Assembly: GCA_938030735.1 (NCBI GenBank)
Contig: CALHIM010000011.1
Span: forward strand, 1 to 64,000
Direction: 5' to 3'
DNA from: an uncultured bacterium
GTDB taxonomy: Bacteria > Patescibacteriota > Saccharimonadia > Saccharimonadales > Saccharimonadaceae
Length of the DNA: 64,000 nt
Shown: piece by piece, positions 57,930-64,000 of the stretch
How the letters are laid out: every line of letters starts with the position of its first letter
How positions within the stretch are numbered: position 1 is the first letter of the stretch
Made by a program: the position numbers and the translations under genes
The notes under the pieces: generated by a model
What the model was told of the DNA's origin: nothing
Databases searched by the model: none
The model's input: the letters and a program-made list of their open reading frames with translations, nothing else

Positions 57930-60488
57930 ATGAAAATTACAAAGACTTACGAACCGAATAATTACGAACCTGAAATTTATAATTTATGGGAGCTATCTGG
58001 CGCTTTCGAAAGTAGTGGAGTTGGCCCAAAATATTCAATCGTAATGCCACCACCAAATGCAAATGGAAATCTTCATATCGGCCACGGACTAATGGCTGCG
58101 GTTGAAGATATTTTAGTGCGTTATCATAAAATGAAGGGTTATGATGCAATTTATTTGCCTGGCGCCGACCACGCGGGCTTCGAAACTTGGGTTGTTTATG
58201 AACGCCTTCTGAACGCTGAAGGGAAGAGTCGTTTAGATTATTCTCGTGATGAACTTTATAAAAATGTTTGGGACTTCGTAGCAAATCAACGCGGAAATAT
58301 GGAACTTCAATTGCGTGCTTTGGGAGCTGGTGTTGACTGGAAAAATCTCACTTTCACATTAGATGAAAAAGTAGTTAATCGCGTTTATAAAACTTTCGAA
58401 AAAATGTGGAACGATGGCTTAATTTACAGAGGTGAGCGCATTGTTAATTATTCAACAAAATATCAAACTTCTTATGCCGATATTGAGGTAGATTACAAAG
58501 AAGAGAAGGGGAAGCTCTGGACGATTGCGTATCCAGTTCTTGATGAATTTGGTGGAGCAAGCGAATATATGCTTGTTTCAACAACTCGCCCTGAAACAAT
58601 GCTCGGCGACACAGCTCTTGCGGTTAATCCAGAAGATGAAAGATATGAAAATCTGATTGGCAGAAAAGTTCGAATACCTTTAATAAATCGTGAAATCAAA
58701 ATTATCGCTGATGAATATGCCGACCCACAATTTGGAACTGGCGTTGTTAAAATTACACCATTCCACGATCCAAATGATTTTGAAGTTGGTAATCGCCACA
58801 ACTTGCCAAAAATCCAAGTAATTGGATTTGACGGAAAAATGACCAAAAATGCAGGTAAATATGCTGGCTTAGAAGTATTAGAGGCGCGTAAAAAAATTCT
58901 TGAGGATCTTCGAAAAATCAATGCATTGTTTAAAGAAGAAGATATTACTCATGTTGTTGGATATGATTATAAATCTGGAGAACCAATTCAGCCGCTTGTA
59001 AAAGAGCAGTGGTTTATTTCAACTAAGCCTTTAGCTAAAAAAGCCCTTGAAGCTCTTGAGAATAATGAAATTAAATTTACGCCAGAAAATAAGAAAAATG
59101 TTTTAGCGGAATACTTGAAAAATATTCGCGACTGGAACATTTCACGTCAAATCCCTTGGGGAATTCCAATTCCGGCTTTTCAAAATATTGAAGATCCAAC
59201 TGATTGGATTTTTGATGAGCGCGTGCATGAATCACAAATTGAAGTTAACGGCAAGACATACAAACGCGATGAAGATACGCTTGATACTTGGTTCTCGAGC
59301 GGTCAATGGCCGTTCATTACAACCGATTTTTTGGAAGGCGGTGAGCTTTCAAAATTCTATCCAAACAGTGTAATGGAAACTGGTCATGATTTGATTTTCC
59401 CTTGGATTTCTCGAATGATTATGTTGGGAATTTACTGCACAGGGCAAATTCCATTCCGTGAAGTTTATTTGCACGGAATGGTTCTTGATGAGCATGGCCA
59501 AAAAATGAGTAAGTCAAAGGGAAATGTGATTAACCCAATGGACGTAATTGCCGAGTTTGGCTCCGACGCTTTTCGCCTTGGAATTATCGCTTCACGTTCA
59601 GCAGGGCAGAATCAGGCATTTTCGAAAAATAAAGTTATCGCTGGCCGTAATTTCTGCAATAAATTATGGAATATTTCACGGTTCATTTCTGAAAAAGTTG
59701 GCGAAATTAAGAGCACAAAACAGCCTGAAGCTTTCACGCCAGCAGATCACTGGATTGTGCGAGAGCTTGATAAGGCAATTGCTGAAATTGAAAGCCACAT
59801 GCAAAATTACCGTTTTGCGGAGGCCTCAGAAACGGTTTATCACACAATTTGGAGCACCGTTGCCGATTGGTATATTGAAGCTTCAAAAACACAAGATAAT
59901 CCTGAACTCCTTGCCTGGGTTCTTGAAACTTGTCTTAAAATCGCACATCCTTTCGCACCATTTGTGACTGAAACCATCTGGCAAACTCTGCCTTGGACTG
60001 AGGGAATTTTAGCGAACGAAAAACTAGCCGAATCTTTAAAATTCAACGAATTCGAAGCACTTCAATTTGAACGAATCCAAGATTTAGTAGGTGAAATTCG
60101 CTTAATTACGGCTGAACTCCCAGGCAAAAAACGCTACAATTTGGTTTTCGAAAAAGATGAACTGATCGCAAAAAATGCTGAGACAATTCGCCATCTTTCA
60201 CGCGTGCCAGAAATTATCCAAACAGATGCATCACATGGATTTAGCCTTGCAGCCAGCGGTTTGGGTGCTTATCTTGATGTTCCGGCTAATGTTCTAGCTG
60301 AATACAAAACTGAACTAAATGAACGAATTAAAAAGATTTCGAACGAAATTAACCTGCTCGAAAAACGACTTTCGAACGAAAATTATGTTTCAAAAGCGCC
60401 GGCACATTTGGTTGAAGAAACTCGTGAAGAATTTTCAAACAAAAAAGCCGAGCTTGAAAAAGTTAAAAAAGCTTTCGAAATTTTATAA
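57930..60488 (+). CDS. valS: Valyl-tRNA synthetase
   Basis: This 852-aa class Ia synthetase has the HIGH motif NLHIGHGLMAAVEDIL, an editing domain with TTRPETMLGDTALAV, the KMSKS motif GQKMSKSKGNVINP, an anticodon-binding helical domain and a C-terminal coiled coil (ERIKKISNEINLLEKRL). Length is typical of the family. Monocistronic with a leader. Confidence 0.97.
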   Translation: MKITKTYEPNNYEPEIYNLWELSGAFESSGVGPKYSIVMPPPNANGNLHIGHGLMAAVEDILVRYHKMKGYDAIYLPGADHAGFETWVVYERLLNAEGKSRLDYSRDELYKNVWDFVANQRGNMELQLRALGAGVDWKNLTFTLDEKVVNRVYKTFEKMWNDGLIYRGERIVNYSTKYQTSYADIEVDYKEEKGKLWTIAYPVLDEFGGASEYMLVSTTRPETMLGDTALAVNPEDERYENLIGRKVRIPLINREIKIIADEYADPQFGTGVVKITPFHDPNDFEVGNRHNLPKIQVIGFDGKMTKNAGKYAGLEVLEARKKILEDLRKINALFKEEDITHVVGYDYKSGEPIQPLVKEQWFISTKPLAKKALEALENNEIKFTPENKKNVLAEYLKNIRDWNISRQIPWGIPIPAFQNIEDPTDWIFDERVHESQIEVNGKTYKRDEDTLDTWFSSGQWPFITTDFLEGGELSKFYPNSVMETGHDLIFPWISRMIMLGIYCTGQIPFREVYLHGMVLDEHGQKMSKSKGNVINPMDVIAEFGSDAFRLGIIASRSAGQNQAFSKNKVIAGRNFCNKLWNISRFISEKVGEIKSTKQPEAFTPADHWIVRELDKAIAEIESHMQNYRFAEASETVYHTIWSTVADWYIEASKTQDNPELLAWVLETCLKIAHPFAPFVTETIWQTLPWTEGILANEKLAESLKFNEFEALQFERIQDLVGEIRLITAELPGKKRYNLVFEKDELIAKNAETIRHLSRVPEIIQTDASHGFSLAASGLGAYLDVPANVLAEYKTELNERIKKISNEINLLEKRLSNENYVSKAPAHLVEETREEFSNKKAELEKVKKAFEIL

Positions 60489-60496
60489 AAGCATCA

Positions 60497-60518
60497 CCGC
60501 CAGAGAATGGCGGTTTTT
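60497..60518 (+). terminator. valS terminator
   Basis: ACCGCCA-GAGAA-TGGCGGT followed by TTTT. Confidence 0.88.
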
Positions 60519-60520
60519 GC

Positions 60521-60549
60521 TTGACTTTTTATTATATTTATGGTAGAAT
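60521..60549 (+). promoter_or_regulatory. Promoter of the 60.6-kb orphan gene
   Basis: TTGACT (60521-60526), 17 nt, then TAGAAT (60544-60549), directly after the valS terminator. Confidence 0.8.
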
Positions 60550-60638
60550 ATGCCCATAATTCGCATGTTTTAAATACTTATAAGGAGGAAAAAATAATTA
60601 CTGGCGCAAAAACTTTCTAGCAACGGTAATATTAAAAT

Positions 60639-61196
60639 GTGAGAATTATTAGAAAGCGAACCTTAAAAATGAAAATTAAAAGTGAAATTGAAATTCAAAA
60701 TTACGAAGAATGGTTGGAAGATATTGAATTCAGAAAAATTAGAGACGAAGAGAAGCGTCTCCTTAAATACGCAAAAGACAAATTCAATATTATTTTGAGT
60801 AATATCGCTAAGAGTGATGCTGACTTATTCTTCAGTAACGAAATAAAATTTGGTCAGTTTATGTTCGACTATTGTATTTCTGAGTTTGTAGGAATTAGAG
60901 TCAAAATAAAGATAAAACAGCAAACAGCAGAATGTGCTGTTTGCTTAGATGAAGATAACCTGATAAGCTATTTACATTTACCACCACACCAAGTCTTTTA
61001 TTATGTCTTTGACCAAAAATACCCCGTAATACGCAGATTATCCGAATGGGATGAACTGCAAAGGCTCGAAGACTGGATTTATGATGAAATGGAAGACTCG
61101 GTTCTGAATGAATGCAAGAGAGCACTCAAAAGAGAAGGGAAATCAGACGAATTCATTGATGAATTCTGTAAAACTTATAAAGAGAATAGTAAGTAG
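60639..61196 (+). CDS. Orphan charged protein with internal hairpins
   Basis: This protein is 185 aa from GTG 60639, or 175 aa from ATG 60669. Neither has a good ribosome binding site; a GGAGG lies at 60584-60588, too far away. It is rich in Glu, Asp and Lys, ends KTYKENSK and is not recognised. Internal perfect stems are AGCAAACAGCA/TGCTGTTTGCT (11 bp, 60919-60945), GAGACG/CGTCTC (60742-60761) and GAATTCA/TGAATTC (61149-61166). There is no TTCGAA. GTG overlaps the TGA of a possible short upstream frame (ATGTGA). Function unknown. Confidence 0.65.
   Translation: MRIIRKRTLKMKIKSEIEIQNYEEWLEDIEFRKIRDEEKRLLKYAKDKFNIILSNIAKSDADLFFSNEIKFGQFMFDYCISEFVGIRVKIKIKQQTAECAVCLDEDNLISYLHLPPHQVFYYVFDQKYPVIRRLSEWDELQRLEDWIYDEMEDSVLNECKRALKREGKSDEFIDEFCKTYKENSK
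60919..60945. repeat. Perfect 11-bp hairpin inside an orphan gene
   Basis: AGCAAACAGCA-GAATG-TGCTGTTTGCT, inside the coding region at about codon 95. Confidence 0.9.
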
Positions 61197-61218
61197 AAAT
61201 GGAAGGTTAAAATAAACC

Positions 61219-61245
61219 AGCTCCGACTTAGTGCGGGGCTTTTTA
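61219..61245 (+). terminator. Terminator of the 60.6-kb orphan gene
   Basis: AGCTCCG-ACTTAGTG-CGGGGCT followed by TTTTTAAT. Confidence 0.8.
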
Positions 61246-61288
61246 ATATTTACATTACAAATAATTATAATTAAAATATAATATACTC

Positions 61289-61317
61289 TTGACTAAAATC
61301 TTAAAAAATGATAAAAT
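61289..61317 (+). promoter_or_regulatory. rpsO promoter, leaderless
   Basis: TTGACT (61289-61294), 17 nt, then TAAAAT (61312-61317), 7 nt before the ATG at 61325. Confidence 0.82.
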
Positions 61318-61324
61318 TTTAAAG

Positions 61325-61591
61325 ATGATTACTAAAGAGAATAAAGAGAAGGCAATCGCTTTGACTCAGGTTTCAAAGAATGACGTTGGTTCGCCACAGG
61401 CGCAAGTGTCAATCTTGACGGCTCGTATCAAAGAAGTGACGGAACACCTTAAATCAAACAAGCACGACTTCATGGCTCGACGCGGTTTGATGCAAATGGT
61501 TGGTCGCCGTAAAAAACTTCTAAAATATCTTGAACGAAAAGATTTTGAAGCCTACAAAGCTGTTGTTTCTAAATTAGGTTTGCGAAAATAA
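61325..61591 (+). CDS. rpsO: Ribosomal protein uS15
   Basis: This 88-aa 30S protein binds 16S rRNA helices 20-22. It has VSKNDVGSPQAQVSILTARI, HKHDF-like SNKHDFMARRGLMQMVGRR and KKLLKYLERKDFEAYKAV. ATG 61325 fits the family start and the leaderless promoter; the longer frame would begin upstream of transcription. In many bacteria rpsO is followed by pnp. Here an ASCH gene and a pseudogene lie between them. Confidence 0.96.
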   Translation: MITKENKEKAIALTQVSKNDVGSPQAQVSILTARIKEVTEHLKSNKHDFMARRGLMQMVGRRKKLLKYLERKDFEAYKAVVSKLGLRK

Positions 61592-61600
61592 TTTCAAAAC

Positions 61601-61640
61601 CGTAAAATCGCCATGCTTAAATGCTTGGCGGTTTTATTTT
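61601..61640 (+). terminator. rpsO terminator
   Basis: AAATCGCC/GGCGGTTT stem around ATGCTTAAATGCTT, followed by TATTTTT. Confidence 0.8.
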
Positions 61641-61762
61641 TGCTAAATTCACCGAGAAATGCTATAATAAAAATTGAAATCGAGGGTAAATGTGTGGTAG
61701 AAATTATTTTCGAAAGATTTTCGAAGAAGATTCCTGCAACTCATTTGGCAGAAGGAGAAAAT
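61640..61762 (+). promoter_or_regulatory. Promoter and leader, copy A (before ASCH gene)
   Basis: TTGCTA (61640-61645), 17 nt, then TATAAT (61663-61668) and a 5' leader. From 61687 the leader is nearly identical to the pnp leader (62719-62796): two substitutions and a one-base indel over about 80 nt, ending in the same GCAGAAGGAGAAAATATG. A CTGC/GCAG stem lies next to the ribosome binding site. Confidence 0.85.
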
Positions 61763-62092
61763 ATGATTCACAAAATGAACTTACAAGATAAATATTTCGA
61801 TTTTATTAAAAATGGAACAAAAAGAATTGAATTAAGATTAAATGACGAGAAACGACAACAGATAAAAATTGGTGATTCAATCGAGTTTAGCAACGAAAAA
61901 GATAAATTCACAGCAAAGGTTATTGGATTATTAAAGTATCAGGACTTTAAAACTCTTTTCAATGATTTCGAGATCGAAATTCTCGCAGATAAAACAATGA
62001 CAAAAGAAGAGCTTTTAGCTGTTCTTAGCGAATTCTATACACCAGAGAAACAAGAAAAGTTTGGTATTCTCGGAATTAGAGTAGAACTATAA
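61763..62092 (+). CDS. ASCH-domain protein
   Basis: This 109-aa protein starts at ATG 61763 after AAGGAG. It begins MIHKMNLQDKYFDFIKNGTK, then RIELRLNDEKRQQIKIGDSI, which fits the ASCH (PUA-like beta-barrel) family. Members are linked to RNA binding, RNA hydrolysis or modified-nucleoside removal. It has its own promoter and leader, copied from or to those of pnp, so it may be expressed and regulated together with pnp. The upstream 50 codons of the open frame lie in the leader and are not coding. Confidence 0.8.
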   Translation: MIHKMNLQDKYFDFIKNGTKRIELRLNDEKRQQIKIGDSIEFSNEKDKFTAKVIGLLKYQDFKTLFNDFEIEILADKTMTKEELLAVLSEFYTPEKQEKFGILGIRVEL

Positions 62093-62098
62093 AATTAA

Positions 62099-62123
62099 AA
62101 AATCCCCGAATTGGGGATTTTAG
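62099..62123 (+). terminator. ASCH gene terminator
   Basis: AAAATCCCC-GAATT-GGGGATTTT, a perfect 9-bp stem. Confidence 0.88.
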
Positions 62124-62244
62124 TTGCTATAAATTTTTTCCATTATAAACAAATTTTTATGCCTTCCATTATAATATTCATGGTTCAAAACTTGAGTTAT
62201 ACGACCTCTCTTTCTCCAGGAAAAATGCTAGGAATATACTTAGT

Positions 62245-62582
62245 CTAAAAATGTTCAAAATGCTTTGGATAATCTTCTGTTATCCAATCAGTTACAGCAT
62301 AAGAATCAGAGGCAAGTTTTGAGAATTTTGTTTTATCAGTTTGAGCTAAAGAAGAAATTATCTGGAATTATTAAATTAGAATTGATGTTCTTAATTAATT
62401 CGTTAAAAATTCTAAATATTAAGATATTCGCAACTTTAAATTTGCCTCCTTACAAAATTAATGATATCACCAGTTGAAAGCAATTTAATTCGGGAATAGC
62501 CAAAACTAATTTTGTGTTTTTTATCACCTTTTTCTACATAATACAAACATTTTTCTTTAATTTTTAGTCTATAAGTTTTCAT
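62245..62582 (-). pseudogene. Broken ASCH-domain gene
   Basis: On the minus strand a good ribosome binding site (AAGGAG) precedes ATG 62582. The frame gives MKTYRLKIKEKCLYYVEKGD and later LLSTGDIINF, matching the ASCH pattern of the intact neighbour, but stops at 62436. Two further fragments in shifted frames continue the likeness (KVANILIFRIFNELIKNI; then ASDSYAVTDWITEDYPKHFE, ending TAG at 62245). Total length, about 112 codons, equals an intact ASCH protein. At least two frameshifts. Confidence 0.65.
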
Positions 62583-62671
62583 CTGTTTTTTCTCCTTTTG
62601 TAAAGTTCTTCTATAGCAAACTAATTAAACTTTATCACAAGAATCTCAAAAAATCAATTAATAAATATTTT

Positions 62672-62796
62672 TTGCTAAATTAGCTAAAAAATGTTATAAT
62701 GAAAGAGTAAAATTAACGCTAAATGTGTGGTAGAAATTATTTTCGAAATCCTTTTCGAAGAAGATTCCTGCAACTCATTTGGCAGAAGGAGAAAAT
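62672..62796 (+). promoter_or_regulatory. pnp promoter and leader, copy B
   Basis: TTGCTA (62672-62677), 17 nt, then TATAAT (62695-62700) and a 96-nt leader nearly identical to copy A. In E. coli the pnp leader is the target of autoregulation by PNPase and RNase III. A short ATG frame in the leader (MCGRNYF...) changes frame between copies, so it is probably not a conserved peptide. Confidence 0.85.
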
Positions 62797-64000
62797 ATGA
62801 TTATAAACCCAACAGGGAAAAGTGTGATTTCGGTTAGCACTGATTTTTTGGGGCGAAAATTAACGCTAGAAGTTGGTAAAGTTGGTTTTCGTTCAACTGC
62901 AAGCGTGATTGCGAAATACGGCGAAACTGTGGTTTTAGGAACAGTTCAGCTGGGTTCAAAACCGGTGGCTCTAGATTATTTTCCGCTATCAATTGATTAT
63001 GAAGAAAAATGGTATGCCAGTGGACGAATTTCTGGCTCACGATTCATTAAGCGCGAAGGACGACCAAGCGACGATGCAATTTTAATTGGGCGCTTGATTG
63101 ACCGACCAATTCGACCGCTCTTTCCAAAAGGCTATCGCGAAGAAGTACAGGTTGTTGCAACTGTTCTTTCCGCCGACCCAGAATTTCGCCCAGATATGAT
63201 TGCAATGATTGCAGCCTCAAGCGCACTTCATCTAGCTGGTGTGCCGTTTGATGGCCCAGTTGCTGGGCTCCGAATCGGTAAAGTGAATGGTGAGTTTAAA
63301 GCCTTTCTAAATACTGAGGAGCGCGAAAATTCCTCACTTGATTTAGTTGTAGCCGGAATCGAAAGAGGAATTACTATGGTAGAAGCGGGCGCGAATGAAG
63401 TTCCTGAAGAAGAAATTATCGCAGGGCTTGCTTGGGCTTTTGAAAATTTTCAGCCAGCGATCAAGCTGCAAAATGAACTTCGCGCCAAATATATCGAGGC
63501 AGGTTATTTTGAAGAGCAAAAATTTGAGCTTATTTTGCCAGATGAAGAAATTTCGAAAGAAGTTGAAGCTTGGACAGAAGGAAAATTCGGCTCCGAAATT
63601 CGCGAAGCTTATCCAAAATACAACCAAAATATTGCCGAAATTCGTGAAAAATTCCACTCAGAAATGCTTGAAAAATTCGGCGAAGAAGCTTATGAAGAAA
63701 CCCGAAAAGATTACGACGAAGCTTTCACTTTGGCAGTCCATAAAGCCGTTCGAAAGGGAATTGTGGAAGATGGTGAACGACCAGATGGGCGAGCTTTAGA
63801 TGAAATCCGCCCGCTTTCAAGCGAAATAGACTTTTTGCCACGCGCACACGGTTCGAGCTTATTTACTCGTGGCGTAACTCAAGCAATGAATATCGTGACA
63901 CTTGCGCCACTTTCATACTCGCAACTGGTTGATACAATGGAATTTAACGAAATTGAACGCCGTTATATGCATCACTATAATGCTCCTGGATACACTGTCG
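62797..64000 (+). CDS. pnp: Polynucleotide phosphorylase, N-terminal part (runs off the window)
   Basis: The first 401 codons of a 3'-to-5' phosphorolytic exoribonuclease are present; the rest lies beyond the right edge. The first RNase PH domain shows GRKLTLEVGKVGFRSTASVI, VLGTVQLG, GRISGSRFIKREGRPSDDAI, LIGRLIDRPIRPLFPKGY and ASSALHLAGVPFDGPVAGLR. The all-helical linker follows, then the second domain begins with ERPDGRALDEIRPL and TRGVTQAMNIVTLAPL. ATG 62797 follows AGAAGGAG. With oligoribonuclease it forms the RNA-decay set of the window. Confidence 0.97.
   Translation, partial: MIINPTGKSVISVSTDFLGRKLTLEVGKVGFRSTASVIAKYGETVVLGTVQLGSKPVALDYFPLSIDYEEKWYASGRISGSRFIKREGRPSDDAILIGRLIDRPIRPLFPKGYREEVQVVATVLSADPEFRPDMIAMIAASSALHLAGVPFDGPVAGLRIGKVNGEFKAFLNTEERENSSLDLVVAGIERGITMVEAGANEVPEEEIIAGLAWAFENFQPAIKLQNELRAKYIEAGYFEEQKFELILPDEEISKEVEAWTEGKFGSEIREAYPKYNQNIAEIREKFHSEMLEKFGEEAYEETRKDYDEAFTLAVHKAVRKGIVEDGERPDGRALDEIRPLSSEIDFLPRAHGSSLFTRGVTQAMNIVTLAPLSYSQLVDTMEFNEIERRYMHHYNAPGYTV

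Noticed and set aside
61690..61762. Leader peptide MCGRNYFR... upstream of the ASCH gene and pnp
   Set aside because: The one-base indel between the two leader copies puts the frames out of register after about eight codons, so no peptide is conserved.
246..64000. UGA recoded as glycine, as in some CPR lineages
   Set aside because: All conserved genes have normal length in the standard code, and no in-frame UGA interrupts a conserved domain.
1..64000. CRISPR arrays and insertion sequences
   Set aside because: I saw no regularly spaced repeats, cas genes or transposase genes.

Overview
The window looks like a piece of a small, AT-rich chromosome of the Patescibacteria (CPR), most likely a Saccharibacteria (TM7) relative. 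This is inferred from gene content, since no search could be run. The signs are a 16S rRNA 5' end, reduced versions of housekeeping proteins (threonyl-tRNA synthetase without a TGS domain, primase without zinc ligands), a complete type IV pilus locus, a lone VirD4/TraG-like ATPase and a minimal RNA set (tmRNA, RNase P RNA, four tRNAs). All long genes read through in the standard code with UGA as stop, which argues against Gracilibacteria and Absconditabacteria.

Layout. 1-5.2 kb: 16S 5' end with its promoter, a DUF212 phosphatase-like gene, gyrA and gyrB. 5.3-10.6 kb: two membrane orphans, the VirD4-like ATPase operon and a long structured leader. 10.6-15.5 kb: a small ORF, tmRNA, comM/yifB, infC-rpmI-rplT, RNase P RNA, an unidentified structured RNA, a site-2 protease and rpmB. 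15.5-25 kb: MBL-fold protein, HTH-nucleotidyltransferase regulator, miaA, thrS, tRNAs Val/Thr/Asp/Arg, a second unidentified RNA, a GT2 glycosyltransferase, a PPIase, a PH-domain protein and ndk. 25-36.3 kb: xerC/D-type recombinase, then the pilus locus (pilM-N-O-small TM-B-T-C-D and three prepilins). 36.4-53 kb: ychF, tlyA, efp, rpsF-ssb-rpsR, ftsK, holA, mutM, HAD, dnaG-rpoD, orn, truB and a DHH-like protein with a long repetitive tail. 53-61.6 kb: rpsT, tsaD, femX-like, valS and rpsO, with four orphan genes between them. 61.6-64 kb: an ASCH protein, an ASCH pseudogene and the start of pnp.

How the genes work together. Most are core replication, transcription, translation and RNA-decay genes. 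The surface set (pili, prepilin peptidase, GT2, FemX-like, membrane proteins, VirD4-like ATPase) fits an episymbiont that attaches to and takes material from a host.

Five patterns cut across gene boundaries. (1) Many operon heads have a sigma70 -10 hexamer only 6-8 nt before the start codon, implying leaderless mRNAs. (2) Two operons begin 11-12 nt after a tRNA 3' end with no ribosome binding site. (3) The palindrome TTCGAA is about tenfold over-represented, in all reading frames and in terminators. (4) Four orphan genes at 53.5-61.2 kb lack TTCGAA and contain several perfect internal hairpins each. (5) A promoter plus 5' leader is duplicated in front of the ASCH gene and pnp.
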